From assembly GCF_014651855.1 (NCBI RefSeq), contig NZ_BMXR01000005.1:307550-371549 (forward strand): DNA of 64,000 nt, read 5' to 3'. The notes below the pieces were generated by a model that saw only the letters and a program-made list of their open reading frames with translations, made no database searches and had not been told where the DNA came from. The DNA comes from Saccharospirillum salsuginis. GTDB taxonomy: Bacteria > Pseudomonadota > Gammaproteobacteria > Pseudomonadales > Natronospirillaceae. Both the position numbers and the translations under genes were made by a program. Every line of letters begins with the position of its first letter. Position 1 is the stretch's first letter. This document shows positions 27,242 to 35,564 of this stretch, one piece after another.

Positions 27242-29110
27242 ATGAGATTAACCGCAGAGGTGTCGGTCACTCGAGGCGACCGGGAATACGAGGCGACGTT
27301 GACGATTGCACCGACTGAAACGGGCGATTTCAAGGCGTCTGAGGTGTGTATGAGTCTGGTGCATCCCATGGATCCGGAGTCAGTGAGTGGAGCCCGTTTG
27401 GTGGAACGGAAGGGGGATTGGCATCGGTTGGCGCTGGCGGTTCCGTGGTCGGGTGATGCGCCGCTGGTGCTGGGTTTTCGTGGGGCCGGTCGGTTGCCGA
27501 AGGTGACGGATCAGCCTTATGGGGTGTATCTGGTGACACCGGACGGCTGCGTCGAGGTGGATGTCGCCGGGTCGGCGCGGCGTGAGGTGTGCCAGGGGGC
27601 GCCGGTGAGCGGTGATGGTTTGGCCTTTGTACCCCGGCCGCAGCGTGTTGAGGTGGATGGAGCGCCGCTGGGGTGCCCGGCGGCGCTGCATTTCAGCGGC
27701 GATGCGTGGAATACCGATTGGTTGCTACGTTTGTGGGAGCGGTTCGATGAGGTGGAAGCACCCCGGCTGGATGAGGCGGGGTTGGCGGTTCGTGAGGAGC
27801 GGGCGCCGGCGTTGTCGAGCGCTTTCGAGTTGTCGGTTCGGGGTGATGGCATTTTCTTGCAGCATCGGGACCGGGCCGGGTTTCAGGCCGGTCAGGCGTA
27901 TCTGATGCAGTATCTGTTGCAGTGGCCATTGGCGGGGTCGTTGCCGGCCTGCGAGCTTGCCGGGGAGCCCCGGTTCGGTTATCGCGGTGTGCATCTGGAT
28001 GTGGTGCGGCATTTTTTCGATGCCGGAACGATCCGGGGGTGGCTGGACGTTCTGGCGTTATTTCAGTTCAACCGGTTCCATTGGCATCTGACCGATGACG
28101 ACGGTTGGAGGGTGGAGAGCCGGGTCTATCCGCAGATCAATGAAACGGCGAACTGGCGTGGCCATGGTCTGGCTTTGCCGCCGCAGATGGGGACGGGTCC
28201 ATCGGCCTATGGTGGCTTCTATACCGTGGCGGACGTGCGCGATACGGTCGAGCGCGCCCGGTCGCTCGGCATCGAGATCGTCCCGGAGATGGACGTGCCC
28301 GGCCATGCGCGGGCCCTGCTCAAGGCCCTGCCCGAGCTGGTCGAGGCGGATGACCGGTCCGAGTACCGCAGCGTTCAGCATCACAACGACAACGTCCTGA
28401 ATCCGGCCATGGAAGCCACCCATACCGTCATCAACACCCTGCTCGATGAGTGGTGTGAGCTGTTTCCCGGTCCACTCTTTCATCTGGGGTCCGATGAGGT
28501 GCCCGAGGGTGCCTGGCTCGAATCCCCCACCGCCAAGGCGTGGGCCGATCGCAGCGGAGAGAGCCCCGCCAATTTGCACGGTGCCTTCATGGCCGACCTG
28601 GAAAAAGCCGTTCAGGCCCACGGCAAAACGCCGGCCGGGTGGGAGGAGATTCGCACCGGCGAACGCGTATCGCCGGCCACCTGGGTCTTCTCCTGGCAAG
28701 GTGTCGAGGCCGGACAGGCCGCCGCCGAGGCAGGCCACCCCGTGGTCATGACCCCCGCCCAACATTGTTATTTCGACCTCGCCGTCACAGAAGACGCCGA
28801 TGATCCCGGCTATTATTGGGCCGGCACGGTCGACCTGTCCGACGTCTGGCACTACAACCCGCTCGAGGGGCTCTCAGACGAAGCCCAGGGCCGCATTCAA
28901 GGGGTTCAGGCCTGCCTGTGGACCGAGATTGTGACCACACCGGGCGAGGCGGAATTCATGTGGTTTCCCCGGTTGCTGGGGCTGGCTGAGGTGGCTTGGG
29001 GGAGTAACCGGGATGGCGGCTACGTCGAATTCGAGCACCGGGCAGGTCAGTGGATGTCGATTTTGGCGCATCTGGGTATCCAAGGGCGCGCCCGTAGCAT
29101 GGGTTGGTAA
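27242..29110 (+). CDS. Beta-N-acetylhexosaminidase, GH20 (no signal peptide)
   Basis: Cleaves terminal GlcNAc from chito-oligosaccharides (622 residues). Residues 1-130 form an N-terminal region of unclear family, about 130-240 resemble the GH20b alpha/beta domain, and the catalytic barrel starts near RGVHLDVVRHFF (249). Key parts are WHLTDDDGWR (281-290) and HLGSDEVPEG with the D418-E419 catalytic pair, then the substrate-binding tryptophan region near WTEIV. There is no signal peptide or lipobox, so it probably acts in the cytoplasm on imported oligomers. AAGGA (27230-27234) precedes the ATG. It lies upstream of the transporter, divergent from the nag operon. Confidence 0.9.
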   Translation: MRLTAEVSVTRGDREYEATLTIAPTETGDFKASEVCMSLVHPMDPESVSGARLVERKGDWHRLALAVPWSGDAPLVLGFRGAGRLPKVTDQPYGVYLVTPDGCVEVDVAGSARREVCQGAPVSGDGLAFVPRPQRVEVDGAPLGCPAALHFSGDAWNTDWLLRLWERFDEVEAPRLDEAGLAVREERAPALSSAFELSVRGDGIFLQHRDRAGFQAGQAYLMQYLLQWPLAGSLPACELAGEPRFGYRGVHLDVVRHFFDAGTIRGWLDVLALFQFNRFHWHLTDDDGWRVESRVYPQINETANWRGHGLALPPQMGTGPSAYGGFYTVADVRDTVERARSLGIEIVPEMDVPGHARALLKALPELVEADDRSEYRSVQHHNDNVLNPAMEATHTVINTLLDEWCELFPGPLFHLGSDEVPEGAWLESPTAKAWADRSGESPANLHGAFMADLEKAVQAHGKTPAGWEEIRTGERVSPATWVFSWQGVEAGQAAAEAGHPVVMTPAQHCYFDLAVTEDADDPGYYWAGTVDLSDVWHYNPLEGLSDEAQGRIQGVQACLWTEIVTTPGEAEFMWFPRLLGLAEVAWGSNRDGGYVEFEHRAGQWMSILAHLGIQGRARSMGW

Positions 29111-29114
29111 CTTT

Positions 29115-29225
29115 GTAGGTTGGATTAGGACCGAAGGGCCGTAATCCAATATTTGAATGTGCCGCAAAATGGGCTCTCTGGCTGGGTTGGGTGTTGGATT
29201 ACGCCTGACGGCTAATCCAACCTAC
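29115..29225. repeat. Repeat family C (GTAGGTTGGATTA), inverted pair
   Basis: GTAGGTTGGATTAGGACCGA at the left end and GGCTAATCCAACCTAC at the right end face each other over 111 bases, with further GTAATCCAA / TTGGATTACG pairs inside. It overlaps the likely 3' end region of the GH20 transcript. Confidence 0.7.
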
Positions 29226-29291
29226 GCGAAGAGTAATCCAACATCGAACCGGGGCAAGGAACCGATTCCGGGCACAATCCGACCGACGGAC

Positions 29292-29313
29292 TGGTGGGCG
29301 GTGCCCACCCTAC
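29292..29313. repeat. Short repeat family B
   Basis: TGGTGGGCGGTGCCCACCCTAC, in reverse orientation to the copy at 27046, between the family C unit and the transporter promoter. Confidence 0.65.
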
Positions 29314-29367
29314 GGACTCGAACCAAGTGACGCTCCATTCGACACGGCTACGACAAAAACCACTCAT

Positions 29368-29408
29368 TTGGTATTGCCTGGTCTTTAAATTGGTATTATA
29401 TTGGTCAT
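29368..29408 (+). promoter_or_regulatory. Promoter and GntR-type operator of the sugar transporter
   Basis: A -35 TTGCCT (29374-29379), a 17-base spacer and -10 TATATT (29397-29402) form a good sigma-70 promoter. Repeated half-sites TTGGTATT (29368), CTGGTCT (29378), TTGGTATT (29390) and TTGGTCA (29401) run through it. The segment GGTATTATATTGGT also occurs in front of the GH20 gene. TGGTCT/TGGTAT half-sites are typical of DasR/NagR-type GntR regulators. Confidence 0.6.
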
Positions 29409-29441
29409 GCCCTTTTCGAAAAAACAACAAAAGAGGTTCGT

Positions 29442-30695
29442 ATGGAACTCATTAAAAAGACCCTGGTGATGGCCACGGCCGCCGCCACCCTGGCCACCAG
29501 CAACCTGGCTTTCGCGGAAGACACCGTCGTACAGCTCTACACCTGGCGTGAACAGGACCAGGCCCTGTTCGACTACATCAACGAAAAGCGCCTCATTCCC
29601 GGCGTCCAGGTCAACCTCAACGTCTACACCGAGGACATGGAATCCAAACTGCGCATCGACATGCAGACCAACCGGCCCGACCTGTACCACGCCAAGGCCG
29701 GTTCCGCCTGGATCCAGCCCTGGATTGACGCCGGCGTCGCCGCCCCGGTATCCGACCTCGGCGTCAGCCTCGACGCTTTCGGCGAAGCCGCCCTCGCCGG
29801 CGCCCGAGCCACCAACGGCGACATCTACGGCGTGCCCTTCGTCATGCAGATGGAATCCATCCTCTACAACAAGGCCGTGCTGAAAGAAGAACCGTCCAGC
29901 CTTGAAGAACTGGAAGCCACCTTCGCCGACCTGAAAGCCGACGGCATCGTCCCGCTGCACGTCGACGGCCGCGACGGCTGGTACCTCAACCAGGTCCTGC
30001 ACGAAACCATCCTCGCCGGCATGACCGGAGACGAATGGGCCCAGGGCGTGGTCGAAGGCACCACCTGCTTCACCGACGACACCTACGTCAGCGCCATGGA
30101 ACGCTTCAAATCCTGGCAGGACCAGGGCTACATGAACCCGAACCCGCTGGCCGACGACTACGGCGCCATGCGCACCGGCGTCGCCCTCGGCACCTCTGCC
30201 ATGATGATCGACGGCATTTGGTCCGCCACCCCGGCGTCCCCGATGTACCAGATCGACCCCGACCTCGAACTCGGCTTCATGGCCATCCCGGGCGAGGCCA
30301 GCAAAGTCTACGGCTTCACCGACGCCCACCTGGCCTACAACCCGAACTCCGACGACATCGACGCCGTCAAAAAGGTGATGGACTTCTACACCTCACCGCA
30401 GTTCACCCAACTGTTCGCCGACCTCGTCGAAGCCGTCCCGGCCTCCAACCACCCGGTCGACGTCACCAACGAACGCGTAAGAATGGCCGCCGAGATGATC
30501 TCGAACAACTCACTGGCCGCCCAGCCCTTCTTCCACGACGCCCTGATCAGCGTCGACCCGGGCTACCGTCCGCTGGTCTCCGAAGGCATGCAGGAACTGC
30601 TCGCCGGCAAGATCGCCCCGCGTGAACTGGCCGAGAAGATCCAATCCGGGCTGAACCAGGCCGGTTACGTTGGCGCAGACAACTGCGCGTTGTAA
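29442..30695 (+). CDS. Sugar ABC transporter substrate-binding protein (GlcNAc/chito-oligosaccharide, predicted)
   Basis: A 417-residue SBP_bac_1-family (CUT1) periplasmic binding protein. The signal peptide covers residues 1-25 (basic MELIKK, hydrophobic core, AFA before E26). The mature protein begins with VVQLYTWREQDQALFDYI, and strips such as RPDLYHAKAGSAWIQPWIDAG, GVPFVMQMESILYNKAVL and AMMIDGIWSATP are typical of this family. GlcNAc or chitobiose is inferred as ligand from the adjacent GH20 and nag genes and the shared operator. AAGAGG (29431-29436) precedes the ATG. The two permease genes follow after a family A repeat. Confidence 0.88.
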   Translation: MELIKKTLVMATAAATLATSNLAFAEDTVVQLYTWREQDQALFDYINEKRLIPGVQVNLNVYTEDMESKLRIDMQTNRPDLYHAKAGSAWIQPWIDAGVAAPVSDLGVSLDAFGEAALAGARATNGDIYGVPFVMQMESILYNKAVLKEEPSSLEELEATFADLKADGIVPLHVDGRDGWYLNQVLHETILAGMTGDEWAQGVVEGTTCFTDDTYVSAMERFKSWQDQGYMNPNPLADDYGAMRTGVALGTSAMMIDGIWSATPASPMYQIDPDLELGFMAIPGEASKVYGFTDAHLAYNPNSDDIDAVKKVMDFYTSPQFTQLFADLVEAVPASNHPVDVTNERVRMAAEMISNNSLAAQPFFHDALISVDPGYRPLVSEGMQELLAGKIAPRELAEKIQSGLNQAGYVGADNCAL

Positions 30696-30805
30696 GACCT
30701 ACCGTTACTACCCTACGGACAGAGGTGCTCTACGGAGCCCCTGTCCGGAACAGCCGGACTGCCTATACTGACAACTCACGTTTCGGAGTCCACTGAAGGC
30801 TAGCG

Positions 30806-30913
30806 CCGGCTGCCGGGTAGACCTATCCGGGGATGTCGGCCGCCCGGATGGCGGCCGTCAAGCCCCCATGGATGGGTTCACGGCGACCCCGGATAGGTCT
30901 ACCCGGCAGCCGG
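30806..30913. repeat. Dispersed structured repeat, family A, copy 9
   Basis: Perfect 27-base arms (30806-30832 and 30887-30913) enclose GGCCGCCCGGATGGCGGCC and the core CCCATGGATGGGTTCACGGCG. It lies inside the transporter operon, between the binding-protein gene and the first permease gene. As a hairpin in the mRNA it could limit read-through or stabilise the upstream message. Confidence 0.88.
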
Positions 30914-30987
30914 TGCGGGTTCTGGCACCCACCAACCAGACCCGAAGTCGCCATCTCAGCCCCGACATCCCAGCAAGTGTGACTATC

Positions 30988-31977
30988 ATGACCAAACAAG
31001 CTGCATCCGATTCACTGGCACCCCCGAGGCACGATTCCATGCCCTCAGACACCCGGTCACCCCGTTCCAAGATGAGCTATCGCGCCCTGGAACGCATCCA
31101 GCGGACCCTGCTGCTAACCCCGGGCGTGCTGCTGTACGGCATCTTCAACTTCCTGCCATTGCTCGCGCTGATACCGCTCAGCCTGGTCAAATGGCCCGGC
31201 ATCGGCCCCAAGGAATTCGTCGGCCTCGACAACTTCGCCAAAGTGCTGACCCAACCCTACTACCGGGATCAGATGCTCAACGCCCTGTTCCAGAACGTCA
31301 TCTTCTTTGTCGTCATCATCGGCAGTTTCCTGATCATCGGCACCGCACTGGCGTTACTGCTCAGCTTCCGTACCTGGGGGCGCAAGTCCTACCAGGTGCT
31401 CTTCTTTCTGCCCTACCCCATGGCCGGCGCGGCCGTGGCTTACCTGCTCGACCTGTTCGTCCACCCGCGCGGCCCGTTCAACGCCGTCATGGTGGAACTG
31501 GGCCTGGTCGACACGCCGATTCCGTTTCTCGGCTCCGAGGACACCGCCCTGGTCACTATGGCCCTGTTCTACGCCTGGCACCGCATGGGCTTCGCCATCA
31601 TGCTGATCCTCTCCGGCATTCTGGCCGTGCGCACCGACCTGCTGGAAGCCTCCCAGCTCGACGGCGCCTCACGCTGGCAATCAATCAGGAACGTCGTCCT
31701 CCCGGTACTGGGACCGGCCTTCGTACTGATCACCGTCATCGTCATGGTCGACGTCTTCAACAACGCCGACTACATCCTGCTGATCATGGGCCCCGAAGCC
31801 GGCCCGCTACGTTCAACCGACATCATGGGCACCTTCCTGTTCCGGACCGCCTTCGGTGGCAGCGCCGACACGACGGACACCAACTTCGGCATGGCCGCGG
31901 CCATCGGGCTGCTGACCGCGCTGATGATTCTGCCCGCCGCCATATTCCTGGCCCTGCGCAACCTGAGAAACACCTGA
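30988..31977 (+). CDS. Sugar ABC transporter permease (MalF/LacF type)
   Basis: First permease subunit of the CUT1 sugar importer (329 residues). After a polar N-terminus of about 45 residues there are six hydrophobic helices and the cytoplasmic EAA loop EASQLDGASRWQSIRNVVLP. The ATG at 30988 is preferred, since a longer frame would translate the family A repeat arm (30868 onward). MPSDTRS and MSYRALE are other possible starts downstream. The second permease gene starts 10 bases after its stop. Confidence 0.88.
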   Translation: MTKQAASDSLAPPRHDSMPSDTRSPRSKMSYRALERIQRTLLLTPGVLLYGIFNFLPLLALIPLSLVKWPGIGPKEFVGLDNFAKVLTQPYYRDQMLNALFQNVIFFVVIIGSFLIIGTALALLLSFRTWGRKSYQVLFFLPYPMAGAAVAYLLDLFVHPRGPFNAVMVELGLVDTPIPFLGSEDTALVTMALFYAWHRMGFAIMLILSGILAVRTDLLEASQLDGASRWQSIRNVVLPVLGPAFVLITVIVMVDVFNNADYILLIMGPEAGPLRSTDIMGTFLFRTAFGGSADTTDTNFGMAAAIGLLTALMILPAAIFLALRNLRNT

Positions 31978-31987
31978 GGACGGCTCC

Positions 31988-32830
31988 ATGGACAAGATAT
32001 TCAAACTCAACAAACGGGAACAGCTGGTCGTCCAGTTCATCATGCTGGCCTGGGTCGCCGTAGTGCTGATCCCCTTCGGCGCGGCCATCATCAATGCCCT
32101 GAAGCCGAACGTCGGCCAGGTCTTCCGTGAACCCTTCGGTCTGCCCGACCCCTGGACCTGGTCCAACTTCGCCAAGGCCTGGGTGAACGCCAACTTCTCC
32201 CAATATTTCCTGAACTCGACCATCATCGCCGTCAGTTGCGTGATCATCGTCGTCTTCTGCGCCAGCACCACCGCCTTCGTCCTCGCGCGGATGCCGTTTC
32301 GCGGCAGCACGGCCGTGTTCATCTGCTTCCTGATCGGGGTCATCATCCCGATTCGGCTGGCCTTGGCGCCGCTGTTCGACATCGTGCGTACCCTGGGGCT
32401 GCTGGATTCCCTATTCGGCGTGATCCTGGTGCAGAGCGCCAGTATGATGCCGGTCTCGGTCTTCATCCTGGTCAGTTTCATGAAAAACATATCGGTGGAG
32501 CTTGAGGAAGCCGCCAAAATGGACGGCGCCCTGCCGTTCACCGTCTTCTGGCGCATCATCTTCCCGTTGATGCGACCGGCCATCGCCACCATCGCCCTGC
32601 TGACCTTTGTGCAGGCCTGGAACGAATACTTTCTGCCGCTGATTTTCCTGCAATCCGAGTCGAACTACCCACTGACGCTCGGCCTGCAGCGGTTCAACCA
32701 GCAGTTCGCCATTCAGTGGCACATGATGTTCGCCGGCATTCTGATCATGATGGGGCCGACCATCATCGCCTTCATGCTGGCCTCGAAGCAGTTCATCTCC
32801 GGCCTGACGCAAGGGGGCGTGAAGGAGTAG
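31988..32830 (+). CDS. Sugar ABC transporter permease (MalG/LacG type)
   Basis: Second permease subunit (280 residues) with six hydrophobic helices and the EAA loop LEEAAKMDGALPFTVFWRIIFP (about 171-192). The C-terminus FISGLTQGGVKE is characteristic of MalG-type permeases. It ends the operon. No ATPase gene follows or precedes, so the importer must borrow an ATPase (MsiK/MalK type) encoded elsewhere. A family B inverted pair fills the gap downstream. Confidence 0.9.
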   Translation: MDKIFKLNKREQLVVQFIMLAWVAVVLIPFGAAIINALKPNVGQVFREPFGLPDPWTWSNFAKAWVNANFSQYFLNSTIIAVSCVIIVVFCASTTAFVLARMPFRGSTAVFICFLIGVIIPIRLALAPLFDIVRTLGLLDSLFGVILVQSASMMPVSVFILVSFMKNISVELEEAAKMDGALPFTVFWRIIFPLMRPAIATIALLTFVQAWNEYFLPLIFLQSESNYPLTLGLQRFNQQFAIQWHMMFAGILIMMGPTIIAFMLASKQFISGLTQGGVKE

Positions 32831-32842
32831 GCTTCCTAGCCT

Positions 32843-32970
32843 CGTAGGGTGGGCACTGCCCACCAGGGAAGAATAACCCACCACAGACACGCCCATTGCC
32901 ATCGAGCCCAGGTGGCAATGGGCGTGTTGGTGGATTAATTAAACGCGATGGTGGGCCGTGCCCACCCTAC
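32843..32970. repeat. Repeat family B, inverted pair
   Basis: GTAGGGTGGGCACTGCCCACCAG (from 32843) and ATGGTGGGCCGTGCCCACCCTAC (ending 32970) face each other, with an internal hairpin CACGCCCATTGCC / GGCAATGGGCGTG. It lies 12 bases after the permease stop and could act as a terminator-like structure. Confidence 0.75.
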
Positions 32971-33075
32971 TTCCTGTTAAGATTCGTGACTTACGGCTGC
33001 CGTTCGATGCTGTCCCCCGACCCCGTCTCCCCTCTATAATGACGCTTTTGTGACCAACCCACACAGGAACGTCGT

Positions 33076-34869
33076 TTGATCCGTCGCGCTTTCTCGTTCG
33101 CAGGCCGTTTCTGGCTGCTCAACACCGTTATCGCCGCCATCCTCATCGCCTTCAATCTGTGGGCCTACGATTGGACCACGAGCCTGCTGGCCAATGTCTA
33201 TGTGCCGCTCGCGGTGATCGGCCAGGCGTTCGCGTTGACGCTGCTGATGGCCATCGCCCTGTTGCCGTTTCTGCTGCTGCCGGGGCGACTGCGGTTGGGG
33301 GTCTATGCGTTGGTCGGCGGTCTGTTTCAGTTTCTGCTGGTGCTCGACGGCCAGATTTTCACCATCTACCGATTCCACATCGATGCCTTCTTCATCAAGA
33401 TGTTTTTCACCGATTTCGCCGGCCTCGGCATTGGCTGGCTGACAGTGGCCGGCGGTGTACTGGCACTGGTGGTGGTTATCGGGTTGATGTACGGGGGCGC
33501 ACTCTGGGCGGGGAGGAAGCATCGGTCATTGAAGGCCTGGCCGGTCATGACCCTGCTCTTTCTGATGACGCTGGGCGGCCAGACCATTCACGCCTGGGGC
33601 TACGCGCACAATATGCGGCCGATCGTCTCCCTGACCTATGTCATTCCCTGGTACATGCCTCTGGTCGCCGACGAAGACATGGAGAAATGGGGCCTGATCA
33701 ATGAGAATCTGATCGAGGAAAACGAACGCATCGAAGTCTCCGAAGCCTCGACGTTCAACTATCCGCTGTCTCCGCTTCAATGCGAACCCGACACCTCGGC
33801 TCGGCCGAAGAACCTGATCTTCGTCGGCCTGGAAAGTTGGCGTTTCGACCGGATGACCCCGGAAATCTCACCCAATATTCACGCCATCGGCGAAGACGCC
33901 CTGGTCTTCAACGATCATCTGGCGGGCGGTACGGTCACCACCACCGGCTTGTTCAGCCTGATGTTCGGCACCTCCCACCTGTACTGGGACGGAGCACTGG
34001 GTTCGGGAACCCGCCCGGCCCTGATCGACGCCCTGCTCGATCGGGATTACGACATCCGCGTACTGGCCAATCAGGACATCCGCGCCAACAAACTGTACGA
34101 GGTATTCTTCCGCGGTATCGAACCCATCCAGGCCTGGGGGGAGGGCCGCATTCCGACCGGCGACGCCGCTCTGATCGACAAGTTACTGACCAGCGTCGAC
34201 GCCGAGCCCGAGCAGCCGTTTTTCAGTTTCATGTTCTTCAATTCGACCCACTTTTCCTACTGGACCCCCGAGGGATACGACAAACCCTTCCTGCCGGCCA
34301 AGAAGTTGTCGATGTCCAAGGCCGACGCCGACACCGACCCGGTGCCGCACCTGAACCAGTACAACAACTCGATTCACTTTGTGGATTCCCTGATCGGCAG
34401 AATGAAGAACGAACTGCAAGCGCGCGGTTTGTGGGAGGACACGATCGTCGTGATCACCGGTGACCACGGCGAGGAATTCAACGATCAGGGCGAGAATTAC
34501 TGGGGACACGGAAGTAATTTTTCCCGCTACCAGCTCGGCGTGCCACTGGTCATTCACTGGCCCGGGCGAACCGGTGAATACGATCATCGCACCACCCACG
34601 AAGACATCACCCCGACCCTGCTGACCGAAGCCTTCGGCTGCGCCAACCCGATCAGCGATCTGGGTACGGGCGAGTCATTGTTCGACGATAGCCCACGAAC
34701 GCTCATCGCCGAGAGCTATGTCAACAAGGCGTTCATCCGGGGAACCACGGTGAATGAAATGTATCCGGGGTTCGTGAAGACCTACAGTCTGGATGATATT
34801 AACGATGAGGCGACAACACCGAGCGGTATTCTCAGGGATGTGCAAAAAGTACAGAGCCGGTTTCGCTGA
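33076..34869 (+). CDS. YejM/PbgA-like inner-membrane sulfatase-fold protein
   Basis: A 597-residue protein with five predicted membrane helices in the first 170 residues (for example 13-30, 43-68, 75-92, 120-145, 155-172) and a large periplasmic alkaline-phosphatase/sulfatase-type domain (about 245-560). Length, topology and the YPLSPLQC linker resemble E. coli YejM, the sensor that controls LpxC and LPS. Unlike what I recall of YejM, the hydrolase site looks complete: E253 in GLESW, Thr nucleophile position in GTVTTTG (287-290), D463-H464 in TGDHGEE, and H478 in WGHGS. It may therefore be an active phospho- or sulfo-transferase or hydrolase. It has a TTG start at 33076 with AGGA upstream. 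Confidence 0.8.
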   Translation: MIRRAFSFAGRFWLLNTVIAAILIAFNLWAYDWTTSLLANVYVPLAVIGQAFALTLLMAIALLPFLLLPGRLRLGVYALVGGLFQFLLVLDGQIFTIYRFHIDAFFIKMFFTDFAGLGIGWLTVAGGVLALVVVIGLMYGGALWAGRKHRSLKAWPVMTLLFLMTLGGQTIHAWGYAHNMRPIVSLTYVIPWYMPLVADEDMEKWGLINENLIEENERIEVSEASTFNYPLSPLQCEPDTSARPKNLIFVGLESWRFDRMTPEISPNIHAIGEDALVFNDHLAGGTVTTTGLFSLMFGTSHLYWDGALGSGTRPALIDALLDRDYDIRVLANQDIRANKLYEVFFRGIEPIQAWGEGRIPTGDAALIDKLLTSVDAEPEQPFFSFMFFNSTHFSYWTPEGYDKPFLPAKKLSMSKADADTDPVPHLNQYNNSIHFVDSLIGRMKNELQARGLWEDTIVVITGDHGEEFNDQGENYWGHGSNFSRYQLGVPLVIHWPGRTGEYDHRTTHEDITPTLLTEAFGCANPISDLGTGESLFDDSPRTLIAESYVNKAFIRGTTVNEMYPGFVKTYSLDDINDEATTPSGILRDVQKVQSRFR

Positions 34870-34889
34870 GCCGGATTTTGGTTGGTACC

Positions 34890-34999
34890 GTAGGGCAGAA
34901 GAGGTGGAGCCGACATCTGCCATTGATGAGGCATCGGGACGTTTGTCATGGTGGGCTTCGCCCACTCGGCAGATGTCGCCAGGGGCTCTTCTGCCCTAC
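34890..34999. repeat. Repeat family D, copy 2
   Basis: GTAGGGCAGAAGAG (34890-34903) and CTCTTCTGCCCTAC (34986-34999) are perfect 14-base inverted ends. The right end contains the stop codon of the GNAT gene (34996-34998). Inner GACATCTGCC and GGCAGATGTC also pair. Confidence 0.8.
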
Positions 35000-35460
35000 A
35001 GGTCTACCGCCAAAGGTGCAGTGTAACCGCCGGGGAGTCCGGCCGGCACCGGCTCAGCCCCCACAACCTTGCGGTAAAAGTCGACCGGTCCGGCATCGCC
35101 GATGAAACCGTAGACATACCCCATGCCCTTCAAGCGCCACAAGGCTTCGATTAATAAAGCCTTGCCTAGCCCCATTCCGCGCGCCTGTTCACTGACGCCG
35201 GTCGGTCCGAAAAAACCGGGAAAGGTGACATCCCAACAGGCGAAGCCCAACAGCTCGGTACCCCGACGCGCGATCAGAACCCTGGCGGGATGCTGGCCGA
35301 GGCCGCAGGCGACTTCGCTGGCCCAGCCGTCCTCGAACGTTGAACGCACCCACTCGATAATGACATCCCGATCCCAGGGCTTGGCGGTTTCAATGGTACA
35401 GTCAGCAGGTAGGCCCGGTACGACCGGCAGGGTTTGCAGGGAAACGATCAGGTCGGACAT
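34996..35460 (-). CDS. GNAT-family N-acetyltransferase
   Basis: A 154-residue acyl-CoA-dependent N-acetyltransferase. The acetyl-CoA binding motif A is seen as GVSEQARGMGLGKALLIEAL (R/Q-x-x-G-x-G/A within), followed by motif B-like YVYGFIGDAGPVDFYRKVVGAE. The acceptor substrate cannot be predicted. I chose the ATG at 35460 (MSDLIVSLQ); an in-frame start 27 bases upstream is possible. The stop codon lies inside the end of a family D repeat, so the C-terminal residues border mobile-looking DNA. Confidence 0.85.
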   Translation of the reverse strand: MSDLIVSLQTLPVVPGLPADCTIETAKPWDRDVIIEWVRSTFEDGWASEVACGLGQHPARVLIARRGTELLGFACWDVTFPGFFGPTGVSEQARGMGLGKALLIEALWRLKGMGYVYGFIGDAGPVDFYRKVVGAEPVPAGLPGGYTAPLAVDL

Positions 35461-35564
35461 GGTTGCTCTCCAGGGTGTGACGCTCATGAAAAGGCCGGAT
35501 ACAGACCCGACAGATTAGCAAGGCGACACCCCGGTTTGAAAATAAAGACCAACCCGTTATCGAA

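Larger units (their letters stand above)
29111..29441. other. Repeat and control region before the sugar transporter
   Basis: No gene is seen. A family C inverted unit (29115-29225), a family B element (29292-29313) and then the operator/promoter segment (29368-29408) account for most of the 331 bases. Confidence 0.6.

Noticed and set aside
30868..30987. Forty extra N-terminal codons for the first sugar permease
   Set aside because: They translate the arm of a family A repeat; the ATG at 30988 gives the normal family length.
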